From the NCBI RefSeq assembly GCF_900258515.1, contig NZ_LT984884.1, positions 801,892 through 836,411 of the forward strand: a stretch of 34,520 nucleotides of DNA, written 5' to 3'. Position numbers and translations under genes: made by a program. Positions 1-7,961 of this stretch are shown piece by piece. A model generated the notes under the pieces. The model worked only from the letters and a program-made list of their open reading frames with translations, did not search any database and was not told the DNA's origin. Source of the DNA: Lentibacillus sp. Marseille-P4043. Lineage in GTDB: Bacteria > Bacillota > Bacilli > Bacillales > Amphibacillaceae. Positions within the stretch are counted from its first letter, which is position 1. Each line of letters opens with the position of its first letter.

Positions 1-1212
1 AAAAATGATGTGGAACAGCTGTATGATCTGGATCACGAACAAACAAAATCTTTAAATCAAGTAGGGGAAGATCAGAAACTACTCGATCAATACATAAATG
101 AGATGACACGTACCTTTGCCTCTGATTATTCCATTACTACATTTGATGCATTGACAGCACTAAAGCTACCTTCCCTTCCTACTATTTTAAAGGAAGTATA
201 TGGAGAGCCTGTCACAAAGGAAGAGGTAGAAGCAAGTTTATGGACCAAGATAAAAGAGGGCACTGTTGAATTCGGAAAAGGGGTAGTCAACACGGGGAAA
301 GGTGCGGCAATTGGTGTTTATGATGTGGGGAAAGACACATTAGTTGGCATTGGAAACACCGTCATGCACCCGATTGAAACGGTGGATTCCATGGTGAATA
401 TGGTGGTTAATCCTGTCGATACCGGGAAATACATTAGTAATGCACTTGCAGAATCCTTTGAACGTGATATGGTAAATGGGGATGCAGAAAGCCGTTCACA
501 CTGGGTTACATATGCACTAGGTACTGCCGTTACAACCGTCTTTGGTACAAAAGGTGCTGGTACGGTAACAAAGGCAGGCGTGGCAACAACCAAAGCAGGT
601 GCAAAAAAGGCTACAGCAGCGGCCAATGATACTGTGAAAAATATGGACCTGTCGCGGTTTTTACCTTATGCACCGCAGTATCAGCTGGCTGGGGGAGCTA
701 AGGTACCTTATAATGTGGTGGATGGGAACTATTTGAAGGATCAGTTGATTTTGAAGGCGGAAAGTTTGGATAAGGGTAGTGGTGGAGTTAAGTTTACAAA
801 AGAACTACTTAGTACTAAACCTAAAAATTCCCCTATCCCGGGTCGCTGGGAACAAAAAGGTGGGAAAGTAGAAGTGGATAAAAATGGAACTTGGGTATAT
901 ACAAATAAGAAAGGGCAATCTGTAAGTTATCCGGACGGTTACCCTGATTTTACACCTTATATGCATCCTACAATAAAACCGGTGGAAATTGAGGTTGCTA
1001 AACCAGCAAATCGCCCACTCGATTATAAGAAGGCAAACCAAAAAGTAGAGTTAAGCAAAGACTCTGACCCGCCGGTTCCGGCACTTAACAAGCCACCTTT
1101 AGGTTATGTATGGCATCATCATCAGGATGGAAGAACAATGATGCTTGTTGAAGAAAAAATCCATAAGCAATTTACTCATACTGGTGGGGTATCGACTGTA
1201 AATAAGAAATAG
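1..1212 (+). CDS. LXG-type polymorphic toxin, C-terminal part, with WHH nuclease tail (5' end outside window)
   Basis: The reading frame is open to base 1, with no ribosome site before the GTG at base 10, so this is the 3' part of a longer gene whose N-terminal (probably LXG secretion) domain lies to the left. Bases 1 to about 768 code a helical, Gly/Ala/Thr-rich central region ending in the sequence LAGGAKVPYNVVDG and KAESL. This stretch recurs almost unchanged three more times in the window. After KAESL the sequence is unique. It ends in GYVWHHHQDGRTM (W at base 1111) and a later HTGG, the signature of the WHH branch of HNH/ENDO VII nucleases, so the toxin probably cuts nucleic acid in rival cells. 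The next gene, 17 bases downstream, codes a SUKH immunity protein. The nuclease call is secure by motif. Delivery through a type VII system is inferred from the family, because the LXG domain itself is not visible. Confidence 0.8.
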   Translation, partial: KNDVEQLYDLDHEQTKSLNQVGEDQKLLDQYINEMTRTFASDYSITTFDALTALKLPSLPTILKEVYGEPVTKEEVEASLWTKIKEGTVEFGKGVVNTGKGAAIGVYDVGKDTLVGIGNTVMHPIETVDSMVNMVVNPVDTGKYISNALAESFERDMVNGDAESRSHWVTYALGTAVTTVFGTKGAGTVTKAGVATTKAGAKKATAAANDTVKNMDLSRFLPYAPQYQLAGGAKVPYNVVDGNYLKDQLILKAESLDKGSGGVKFTKELLSTKPKNSPIPGRWEQKGGKVEVDKNGTWVYTNKKGQSVSYPDGYPDFTPYMHPTIKPVEIEVAKPANRPLDYKKANQKVELSKDSDPPVPALNKPPLGYVWHHHQDGRTMMLVEEKIHKQFTHTGGVSTVNKK

Positions 1213-1229
1213 CAAGGGGAGAAAAAGTC

Positions 1230-1679
1230 ATGGTAAAAGTTACAGATTCACATAAAAAACTTACTTTAGAAGAAATTGGTCAGTTTGAAATGAAGAATAA
1301 TGTGAAACTAACAAAAAAATACAAAGAATTTCTACTTCAGTGGAATGGTGGTTATCCCGAACCAAGTTTATTCTGGATTTCCAATGAACACGGTGTGAGT
1401 GTTTTGAATAAATTTTATGGAATTGGTGACCTCTATAGTAATCTTGAAGACTATATAGATATATATGAATATAGGCTACCAGATGGATTCATCCCAATAG
1501 CAGATGACCCGGGCGGAAACGCTATATGCTTGGGCACAGAAAATCCCTATTATGAAAAAATTTATTTTTGGGATCACGAACAAGAATCAGAAAACCCCGA
1601 TGATATGACAAATATGCATTTTCTAGCGGATGATATTAATGAATTCCTTAATAAGTTGTATGAAGATAATGAGGATTAA
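1230..1679 (+). CDS. SMI1/KNR4 (SUKH) family immunity protein
   Basis: The product is 149 residues and starts at ATG with AAGGGGAG upstream. It shows the SUKH pattern: an N-terminal helix and YKEFLLQWNGG (about residues 30-40), FIPIADDPGGNAICLG (about 87-102), then IYFWDHEQE and an acidic C-terminal helix (DDINEFLNKLYED). Proteins of this family bind and block the nuclease coded by the gene just upstream; several B. subtilis LXG toxins have SUKH partners. The gene follows the WHH toxin by 17 bases, is probably co-transcribed with it, and is closed by a hairpin terminator. A decayed copy of its 3' half lies at about 6041-6172. The family is certain from sequence; the toxin partner is inferred from position. 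Confidence 0.88.
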   Translation: MVKVTDSHKKLTLEEIGQFEMKNNVKLTKKYKEFLLQWNGGYPEPSLFWISNEHGVSVLNKFYGIGDLYSNLEDYIDIYEYRLPDGFIPIADDPGGNAICLGTENPYYEKIYFWDHEQESENPDDMTNMHFLADDINEFLNKLYEDNED

Positions 1680-1712
1680 ACTAGGGTATCATAAATTAAT
1701 ATGTTATTTAGT

Positions 1713-1750
1713 AAGACCAGAACGTTAAAGTAAGCGCCCTGGTCTTTTTT
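1713..1750 (+). terminator. Rho-independent terminator after first toxin-immunity pair
   Basis: AAGACCAG pairs with CTGGTCTT, followed by a run of T. A related GAC(C/T)(A/G)GAACGT hairpin follows the decayed SUKH copy near 6190, supporting descent of both units from one cassette. Confidence 0.75.
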
Positions 1751-1861
1751 CATTGATTTATTATTGGTTGTGGCAAACGAGGGAAACAAAGCTATTAAGA
1801 GGAATAATTAAATTTATAATGTTAAAAAGAAATCGTTAAAATAGTAAACAAAAATAATTGG

Positions 1862-2958
1862 AAAGCAATTTCGAATAGCTGTACACCCTGAATTACGAAC
1901 AGGCCAAATCGCTCAATGACGCAGGCAAAGATTGAGCTACCCAAATCAAGACAAAAACGAGATGTTACGTCATTTGCTTCGGATTACTCCATCACCACAT
2001 TTAATGCGTTAACAGCACTAAAACTACCTTCCCTTCCTACCATTTTAAAGGAAGTATATGGAGAGCCCGTCACAAAGGAAGAGGTAGAAGCAAGTTTATG
2101 GACCAAGATAAAAGAAGGCACAGTTGAATTCGGAAAAGGGGTAGTCAACACGGGGAAAGGTGCGGCGATTGGTGTTTATGATGTAGGAAAGGGTTGGCAT
2201 CGGAAACAACCATCAAGCACCCGGTTGAAACGGTGGATTCCATGGTGAATATGGTGGTTAATCCCATTGATACTGGCAAATATATTAGTAATGCAATAGC
2301 AGAGTCATATGAACGCGATATGGCCAATGGTGATGCTGAAAGCCGTGCGCATTGGGTCACGTATGCATTGGGTACCGCTGCCACAACTGTGTTTGGTACA
2401 AAAGGTGCTGGGACCGTTACAAAGACAGGTGTGGCAACAACCAAAGCAGGTGCCAAAAAAGTTGCAGCGGCTGGTGATGCTACTAAAAGTGTAGACTTGT
2501 CACGGTTTTTACCTTATGCACCGCAGTATCAGCTGGCTGGGGGAGCTAAGGTTCCTTATAATGTGGTGGATGCGGACTTTTTAAAGGATCAGTTGATTTT
2601 GAAGGCGGAGAGTTTGCAGGGAACAAGGAAAACTGTTAAAGATATAAAAAATTATAGAAAAACCTTCTTTGAGGCATACCCTGAACTGGAAGGCAGTGTT
2701 GTTGTTCATCATGCTGTTGAGCAACAAGTTCTAAAAAGATTTCCAAATCTATTTTCACTGGAGGAAATACATGCATTGGAAAATTTAAGGGGAATACCAA
2801 GAGAAGTTAATAACGATATTCACTTATCAAAAATTAGGAAGGACTGGAATAGATTTTATAGAAATCATCCTAATCCTACAAAAGAGGAAGTTATAAATTA
2901 TATGATTGAGTTAGATAAAAAATATGGTGAAAAATTTAATCCGCCTGTGAAAAAATGA
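1862..2958 (+). pseudogene. Orphan LXG toxin module (second copy), frameshifted, with intact nuclease-like tail
   Basis: This is a partial second copy of the toxin's central region. It starts with a degenerate version of the EQLYDLDHEQ segment near 1862, without a start codon or ribosome site. At about 2188-2196 ten bases present in the other copies are replaced by three, shifting the frame: the frame from 1916 stops at 2248, and the true continuation runs from about 2194 to 2958. Downstream the copy is clean through KAESL (about 2616). Then comes a unique tail of about 110 residues with VVHHAVEQQ, IHALENLRGIP and IHLSKIRKDWNRFY. A double-His tail of this type recalls the RNase tails of B. 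subtilis LXG toxins, from memory only. The following gene is a likely cognate immunity gene. The module probably cannot be made by itself and looks like a donor for recombination with the full-length gene. Confidence 0.75.
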
Positions 2959-2984
2959 TAATAAAATAGAAAGGACGCTTACTT

Positions 2985-3461
2985 ATGAAATTATACTTTC
3001 TAGAACCAGAAGTGTCTGGTGGCCATGGGAACAAAACACTATATGGTACAGATGAGGATGTGGAGAAAAAAGGAATATCAGGAAAAGTCAAATTTCTGCA
3101 TTATGAGTTCGAAGGATGGTTAGGTGATGATATTTTAGAGTCGGCACCAGCCTTTATAATAACAAGTGATTTGGCAGATGAGTTAAAAAAGAGTGAACTT
3201 AAAGACTATAGAATAGAAAAATGCCTTGTAACAACCTCCGATGAATTTAAGGAATTATATCCTAATAAAAAAATTCCTTCTTTTGTTAGATTTATTCCGC
3301 TAGGAACAGTTGAAATAGAAGGAGTACAATATAAAAATTGGTCGGGACATCACTTTTGTCTTTCACCAAAGGGGGAATTGGTTTTAACTCAAAACGCTAT
3401 AGACTTATTAAAGAAATTTTCAATTCAAAATTGTGATGTCCTAGTCTTGGAACAATCATAA
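2985..3461 (+). CDS. Probable immunity protein for the second toxin module
   Basis: The product is 158 residues, starting at ATG with AAAGGA nine bases upstream. There is no signal peptide or membrane segment. It is acidic and cytoplasmic in character, with YFLEPEVSGG near the start, HYEFEGWLGDDILE (about residues 38-51), FKELYPNKK (about 85-93) and a C-terminal ALxLLKKF-like helix. I recall immunity proteins with this EPEV...WLGD pattern next to polymorphic toxins (possibly the Imm43 group) but cannot confirm the family name. Its place 26 bases after the orphan nuclease module argues for immunity against that tail. It must be kept expressed to be useful, yet no promoter stands out between the two. 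The role is inferred mainly from position. Confidence 0.6.
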   Translation: MKLYFLEPEVSGGHGNKTLYGTDEDVEKKGISGKVKFLHYEFEGWLGDDILESAPAFIITSDLADELKKSELKDYRIEKCLVTTSDEFKELYPNKKIPSFVRFIPLGTVEIEGVQYKNWSGHHFCLSPKGELVLTQNAIDLLKKFSIQNCDVLVLEQS

Positions 3462-3489
3462 CTGTAAAAATTTGGGGATGTAAATTTAT

Positions 3490-3657
3490 TACCTAATTCA
3501 AATCAAGGAAAGGTTATCTGTTGAAGAACTTGAAAAGGACAAATTGATTTTTTGAAGCGATGAAAGTACATTATTGGACTCTTTGATAAATTTTTATAGT
3601 TCATTACCTTTTACACCCAAGTACCAGAATAACTACAGTAAACATCCAATCCTCTAA
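3490..3657 (+). pseudogene. Remnant of an unidentified coding sequence
   Basis: One frame reads as a plausible protein tail (ERLSVEELEKDK, then after an in-frame TGA, STLLDSLINFYSSLPFTPKY and a final stop at 3655-3657) with no start or ribosome site. The composition and heptad-like acidic/hydrophobic mix look like a real protein, so this is probably the decayed end of an immunity or toxin-associated gene. It lies in the 254-base gap between two toxin cassettes. No family is recognised. Confidence 0.35.
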
Positions 3658-3715
3658 ACAATGGGTCCATGGTCTTGTCTCTTTACCCACACTCGACACA
3701 GAAGAATTTAACTCC

Positions 3716-4930
3716 ATGGTACAAAAGGGAAAAAGAAAAGCAAAAAATGATGTGGAACAGCTGTATGATCTGGATCACGAACAAACAAAATCTTTAAATC
3801 AAGTAGGGGAAGATCAGAAACTACTCGATCAATACATAAATGAGATGACACGTACCTTTGCCTCTGATTATTCCATTACTACATTTGATGCATTGACCGC
3901 CCTAAAACTGCCTTCCCTTCCTACTATTTTAAAGGAAGTATATGGAGAGCCTGTCACAAAGGAAGAGGTAGAAGCTAGTTTATGGACCAAGATAAAAGAG
4001 GGCACTGTTGAATTCGGAAAAGGGGTAGTCAACACGGGGAAAGGTGCGGCAATTGGTGTTTATGATGTGGGGAAAGACACATTAGTTGGCATCGGAAACA
4101 CCGTCATGCACCCGATTAACACAGCAAAATCAATGGGAAATATGATTCTTCACCCCATCGATACTGGCAAATATATTAGTAATGCAATAGCAGATTCATA
4201 CGAACGCGATATGATCAATGGTGATGCCGAGAGCCGCTCACACTGGGTAACGTATGCACTTGGTACCGCAGCCACAAGAGTGTTTGGCACAAAAGGCGCT
4301 GGTACGGTAACAAAGACAGGCGTGGCAACAACCAAAGCGGGCGCAAAGAAAGCTATAACAGTTGCCGATAACGCTACTAAAAGTGTAGACTTGTCGCGGT
4401 TTTTACCTTATGCACCGAATTATCAGCTGGCTGGAGGAGCTAGGGTTCCTTATAATGTGGTGGATGGGAACTTTTTGAAGGATCAGTTGGTTTGGCAAGC
4501 AGAAAGTTTGAAAAGGGTGGGTAAGGGTTTAGATAATCCTACAACAAGATTACCAAGAACAAATAGAAAATGGGAAGGAGAACCTGTTAATGGAAAATGG
4601 TATTCTGATAAACCTGAAGTTAAAAATATAACGAATGGTGAAGGTGTAGAATTTATAAATGGTAGACCTAACTTTTCACCTTGGTCAGAGGGTGATATAG
4701 TATTTGAGAAAGGAAAATTAACAGGTACACCAAATGATTTTTCATTAGTGTATGAACAAATACAGCAACAATATAATTTGCCATCAAAGAATTCTGCAAA
4801 GAAATTATTAAAACAAGCGGGTGTTACACCACACCATAAGTCAAGTACAGTAATAGAATTAATACCAACTGATTTGCATGGAAATATTCCGCATATTGGT
4901 TCGGCATCAGATTTACGAGGAGGGTATTAA
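3716..4930 (+). CDS. Orphan LXG toxin module (third copy) with HNH/ENDO VII-type nuclease tail
   Basis: This third copy is in frame throughout. The frame is open from 3590 and the homology-like segment (SSKQWVHGLVSLPTLDTEEF) begins near 3648, upstream of the first ATG, which has no Shine-Dalgarno. It therefore looks like a gene fragment lacking its N-terminal domain rather than an independently translated gene. The central region ends with AESLKR (about base 4513). The unique tail holds FINGRPNFSPWSEGDIVF, DFSLVYEQIQQQY, AGVTPHHKSSTVIELIPTD (HH at about residues 375-376) and LHGNIPHIGSASDLRGGY. This His-rich arrangement is typical of HNH/ENDO VII toxin nucleases. A SUKH gene follows after three bases. 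It could become active by recombination with a full-length LXG gene. Confidence 0.75.
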   Translation: MVQKGKRKAKNDVEQLYDLDHEQTKSLNQVGEDQKLLDQYINEMTRTFASDYSITTFDALTALKLPSLPTILKEVYGEPVTKEEVEASLWTKIKEGTVEFGKGVVNTGKGAAIGVYDVGKDTLVGIGNTVMHPINTAKSMGNMILHPIDTGKYISNAIADSYERDMINGDAESRSHWVTYALGTAATRVFGTKGAGTVTKTGVATTKAGAKKAITVADNATKSVDLSRFLPYAPNYQLAGGARVPYNVVDGNFLKDQLVWQAESLKRVGKGLDNPTTRLPRTNRKWEGEPVNGKWYSDKPEVKNITNGEGVEFINGRPNFSPWSEGDIVFEKGKLTGTPNDFSLVYEQIQQQYNLPSKNSAKKLLKQAGVTPHHKSSTVIELIPTDLHGNIPHIGSASDLRGGY

Positions 4931-4933
4931 AAA

Positions 4934-5503
4934 ATGGAACAATTTAAAAAGAAGTTAGAAACAATAATTGATTTTGATGTAAAAGAGATTAATAATAGTT
5001 GGAATGAAGACCATATAAAAAATCTAGAAGGAAAATATAATATAAAGTTACCTCAAGATTATTCATTTTATCTGCAACATTATGGTAATGATTATATCAA
5101 AGAAGATTTTTACTTTATTCCTTCAGAAGGTTTATCAAATAAAATTAAGCTAACACAATTTGAAATAGACTCATTTTATGGATTATATAACGATGAAAAT
5201 AATATTGACGACAAGATAAATTTTTATAAAGATTTATTACCAGCTGATTTAATTCCTATTGCAGATTTACCAGGAGGAGATTTAGTTTGCATTGGAATAA
5301 AAGATGACATACAAAATAAAATTTATATTTGGTTTCACGAAATGGATGGAGAAAATATATATTTAGTATCTGACTCCTTCGAAAGTTTTATAATGAACTT
5401 TAAAAGAATAAATGTCGAAAGAAATAATTTAGAAAATGTTAAATTAAATATAAGTGATATGTTAAATACATTTCTAAATAATGCATCTAAAAAAATGAAA
5501 TGA
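4934..5503 (+). CDS. SMI1/KNR4 (SUKH) family immunity protein
   Basis: The product is 189 residues and starts three bases after the third toxin module, with CGAGGAGGG at the end of that gene as ribosome site. It carries the SUKH features LEGKYNIKLPQDYSFYLQHYG (in two parts, about residues 32-52), LIPIADLPGGDLVCIG (about 105-120), KIYIWFHEMDGE, and a helical extension of about 40 residues at the C-terminus. The DNA is markedly more AT-rich than the toxin copy upstream, as often seen for immunity genes. Its likely partner is the HNH nuclease tail it follows. The family call is firm; specificity is inferred from the pairing. Confidence 0.85.
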   Translation: MEQFKKKLETIIDFDVKEINNSWNEDHIKNLEGKYNIKLPQDYSFYLQHYGNDYIKEDFYFIPSEGLSNKIKLTQFEIDSFYGLYNDENNIDDKINFYKDLLPADLIPIADLPGGDLVCIGIKDDIQNKIYIWFHEMDGENIYLVSDSFESFIMNFKRINVERNNLENVKLNISDMLNTFLNNASKKMK

Positions 5504-5529
5504 TGATAAGTTGCTTAAGTATTATATCT

Positions 5530-5571
5530 AGAAACCTTGATTGGCTAAATGCCTTTCAAGGTTTCTTTTTC
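5530..5571 (+). terminator. Rho-independent terminator after third toxin-immunity cassette
   Basis: AGAAACCTTGA pairs with TCAAGGTTTCT, followed by TTTT. Confidence 0.75.
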
Positions 5572-5706
5572 GAGGGGCTACCTAGCGCCGAATGAACCAC
5601 TTATTATTTTTAGAGTGGAGATAAGCCTTGTAAGCCCTATATGATGTTTTAATAAATTATAAAGTACGTACAACACCTTTAAAACGTATGACCTATTTAA
5701 TGTATT

Positions 5707-5811
5707 CTACTTCTTAAAAGTAATCACAAAATCAACAGTTACCAACGTTTTCATCGTCAAATCTTTTACCTTCGTTTTCCCCCAGCCTTTTTCTGGCACA
5801 AGGTGTTTTGT
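5707..5811 (-). pseudogene. Remnant coding sequence on the minus strand, meeting an inverted repeat
   Basis: On the minus strand one frame reads KHLVPEKGWGKTKVKDLTM and further to VTVDFVITFKK and a TAG at 5707-5709. This looks like the last 30-odd residues of a real protein. It begins exactly in the left arm of the 20-bp inverted repeat, so its upstream part was lost at that junction. No family is recognised. It lies in an 820-base stretch without intact genes (5504-6323). Confidence 0.35.
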
Positions 5812-5847
5812 GGTTGTTGCCCTGAGACAACAACCACAAAACACCTT
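5800..5847. repeat. Perfect 20-bp inverted repeat with 8-base loop
   Basis: AAGGTGTTTTGTGGTTGTTG (5800-5819) is exactly complementary to 5828-5847. There is no T run on either side, so it is not a standard terminator. Each arm is the inner end of a gene remnant pointing outward, which suggests a fold-back or inversion junction. Confidence 0.85.
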
Positions 5848-5932
5848 ATTCCCCCATAAACAAGGCGGATGGAAGGGTACATATCCTAATGGAAAAATTA
5901 TTACATTTGTACCAGCAGCTAGAAATGAATAA
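5822..5932 (+). pseudogene. Remnant of a toxin or other protein C-terminus
   Basis: The plus-strand frame reads LRQQPQNTLFPHKQGGWKG, then TYPNGKIITFVPAARNE, followed by TAA TAA. It has no start codon and begins inside the right arm of the 20-bp inverted repeat. The Gly/Trp-rich sequence with a basic end could be the tail of a lost toxin domain, but no family is recognised. Confidence 0.4.
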
Positions 5933-6040
5933 TAATCAAAAGATTTCATTCAAATCTTCAATAAATATTTGCTGTTCAAGATTTTTGGTGGATGTTTAAC
6001 GGTATTAAAATTGCTTTACTTCCTAGAGCTAGAAATATCA

Positions 6041-6172
6041 TGTTGCTTTGGGGGTAGAACAGATAAAATTTGGGATCAGAAAACCCCTATAAAATGTCAA
6101 ATAACATTTTATAGCGGAAAACATTAATTCCTTGGTGAGTTATATGAAGATGTGGAAGGCTAAAATTACTAG
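6041..6172 (+). pseudogene. Decayed SUKH immunity gene fragment
   Basis: The bases align by eye with the 3' half of the intact SUKH gene at 1230-1679: GCTTTGGGGGTAGAAC matches its CLGTEN codons, AAAATTTGGGATCA its KIYFWDH codons, and AAAACCCC, ATTTTATAGCGGA, AATTCCTT and TATGAAGAT follow in the same order. Small deletions destroy the frame. A related hairpin terminator follows, as after the intact gene. This marks a former toxin-immunity cassette whose toxin tail is gone. Confidence 0.7.
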
Positions 6173-6186
6173 AAGTCACATACATA

Positions 6187-6225
6187 TAGACTGGAACGTA
6201 TACAAAACGTTCTGGTCTATTTTTT
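6187..6225 (+). terminator. Terminator after decayed SUKH gene
   Basis: TAGACTGGAACGT pairs with ACGTTCTGGTCTA (one G-T pair), then TTTTTT. It resembles the terminator at 1713-1750. Confidence 0.75.
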
Positions 6226-6249
6226 GTTAAATTACAGATACCTATTATA

Positions 6250-6812
6250 GAATCAGTTACCTGCAAAGGCTGTATAACCTAGATAATTAACAGACAAAAT
6301 CCTCACATAAAATTGAAGGAGATTTGAAACTACTCGATCAATACATAGATGAGATGACACGTACTTTTGCTTCTGATTATTCCATTACTACATTTGATGC
6401 ATTGACCGCCCTAAAACTGCCTTCCCTTCCTATTATTTTAAAGGAAGTATATGGAGAGCCCGTCACAAAGGAAGAGGTAGAAGCTAGTTTATGGACCAAG
6501 ATAAAAGAGGGCACTGTTGAATTCGGAAAAGGGGTAGTCAACACGGGGAAAGGTGCTGCAGTTGGTGTTTATGATGTAGGAAAAGACACATTAGTGGGCA
6601 TCGGAAACACCGTCATGCACCCGGTTGAAACGGTGGATTCCATGGTGAATATGGTGGTTAATCCTGTCGATACCGAGAAATACATTAGTAACGCAATTGC
6701 AGAATCCTTTGAACGTGATATGGTAAATGGGGATGCAGAAAGCCGTTCACACTGGGTTACATATGCACTAGGTACTGCCGCCGGGTGTAACATACTTACG
6801 AAAGTGGCTTAA
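6250..6812 (+). pseudogene. Truncated LXG toxin central region (fourth copy), no nuclease tail
   Basis: Degenerate homology to the toxin central region begins near 6266 (GGCTGTATAACCTAGATAA resembles the LYDLDHE codons) and becomes clean from LLDQYIDEMTRTFASDYS (6327 on). It follows the other copies to SRSHWVTYALGTAA at about 6782. It then breaks off into unrelated sequence and stops after nine odd residues at 6812. The frame has no proper ribosome site at its first codon. It lacks the second half of the central region and any toxin domain, so it is an inactive fragment that could still recombine with the other copies. Confidence 0.8.
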
Positions 6813-7040
6813 GCTACTGAACAGGGACGTCCTTTATGTTCGGTGTACCAATAAAGTTCCGCCAAGCCTGATTTTCCGGATCTACAAGTTGCTTACAAAG
6901 TTGGCGGGAAGAGGAGATTTCTGACTGAGTGAAATATAAATAGTGCATCGAAAGGAATGGACACATCCGAAATGTTGAAACGGCATTAAGACTCCTTCAG
7001 AAAGGCATGATTTTACATTCTGAGCGTTTTAACAAGTCTA
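6783..7040 (+). other. Unassigned insertion of about 260 bases interrupting the fourth toxin copy
   Basis: The toxin homology stops at GCCGCC and new sequence begins GGGTGTAACATACTTACG. It has stops in all plus-strand frames and no convincing gene, yet it contains pairing segments (CCGCCAA at about 6859 with TTGGCGG at about 6901). It could be a piece of a structured RNA, for example the 5' end of a group II intron (a GTGTAAC start would be tolerable), or simply foreign filler. No reverse transcriptase gene is present. I cannot decide from sequence alone. Confidence 0.25.
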
Positions 7041-7081
7041 GTAATGTTTTTTAATACCAAAAAATAGAATAGTGAGCTCAG

Positions 7082-7198
7082 AAAGGTTTATTACCGAAGA
7101 ATAAGAGCTATACAGATAAAGAATACACCTCAATCCTAAAAAATCTTTCGCCAAATGGTCAATTATTTGCTGAAATTGACATTGATGATGAAAAATAA
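7082..7198 (+). pseudogene. Remnant of a protein C-terminus (probably toxin or immunity gene)
   Basis: The frame reads KGLLPKNKSYTDKEYTSILK, then NLSPNGQLFAEIDIDDEK and TAA, with no start codon. The acidic, soluble end resembles an immunity or toxin tail, but no family is recognised. It lies between the truncated fourth toxin copy and the bacteriocin-like pair. Confidence 0.35.
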
Positions 7199-7321
7199 AA
7201 GATAGGCCTTAATAAATTAGACAAAAAGACTTAAAAGAATAGGTATTATTTCCTTTTTTTATATTTCTGGGGAGGTTTTTTTGTTTATTTCCCGAAGATT
7301 GAGTATAAGGAAGGAATGATT

Positions 7322-7960
7322 ATGGTTAAAAATTTATTTGGAAAATCGTTTAGTTTGGTGTTGATTTTTTCACTGACCTTGTTAACAGTTGGCCCTGGTA
7401 TTGCTAGTGCAGCATCAAAGCAAAATTTGGAAGAAAGTACAAATGAATCAGAATCATTGTGGCTTAATGATTTGAAGGATTCAGGTTATTACTCAGAACA
7501 GGAAATTGATGAGATGGTGGCAGAGGTTGAGGAAATAAAGGGGTATTTTAAAAAGGATAATTATGATAATATTTATTTTGATGCAGATAGTGCCCGTAAA
7601 AATGGAGTAGATGAAGAATTAATTTTACGTACAAAAGAGGATATGAACAAGCTGAAAACGGATAAAAAAGTTTCAACATTAGCTAGTTGTGCTGGTTCTA
7701 TGGGGTATTATCCAACTCAGGATATTATCTTTATTGATGATTGTTCGACCGATGATCTTACTTATTGGATAGGCCAGGGAGCAAGTGTAGTTACTATCGC
7801 TGGTTTACTTACTTCACTTGTTAATCCTCCAGCAGGAGCGGCTGTCGGGATTGCAGGGGTTCTTATTAACATGGGTGTATCAAGTATTGACCATATGAAT
7901 CGTGGATATGGTATTGCTATACTTCTAAGAGGCGATGACACTAGGGTAGTCGCGCAATAA
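7322..7960 (+). CDS. Secreted bacteriocin-like protein with hydrophobic Gly/Ala-rich C-terminus
   Basis: The second of two in-frame ATGs is chosen because AAGGAAGG lies seven bases before it. The product is 212 residues. Residues 1-30 form a classic Sec signal peptide (KNLFGKS, hydrophobic core, cleavage near ASA/ASK). Residues 31-118 are acidic and hydrophilic, like a pro-region. Two cysteines (C123, C141) bracket an 18-residue segment and could form a disulfide. Residues 149-201 are uncharged and Gly/Ala/Val-rich (IGQGASVVTIAGLL, NPPAGAAVGIAGVLI), typical of a pore-forming peptide. The next gene starts one base after the stop and codes a three-helix membrane protein, a plausible immunity partner. 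The plan (signal, pro-region, hydrophobic tail, membrane partner) resembles B. subtilis SdpC, but I see no sequence match. The function is inferred. Confidence 0.6.
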   Translation: MVKNLFGKSFSLVLIFSLTLLTVGPGIASAASKQNLEESTNESESLWLNDLKDSGYYSEQEIDEMVAEVEEIKGYFKKDNYDNIYFDADSARKNGVDEELILRTKEDMNKLKTDKKVSTLASCAGSMGYYPTQDIIFIDDCSTDDLTYWIGQGASVVTIAGLLTSLVNPPAGAAVGIAGVLINMGVSSIDHMNRGYGIAILLRGDDTRVVAQ

Positions 7961-7961
7961 C

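Noticed and set aside
5707..5949. An 80-codon minus-strand gene
   Set aside because: The frame crosses the inverted repeat; only the last 30-odd residues look protein-like, the first half being antisense to another remnant.
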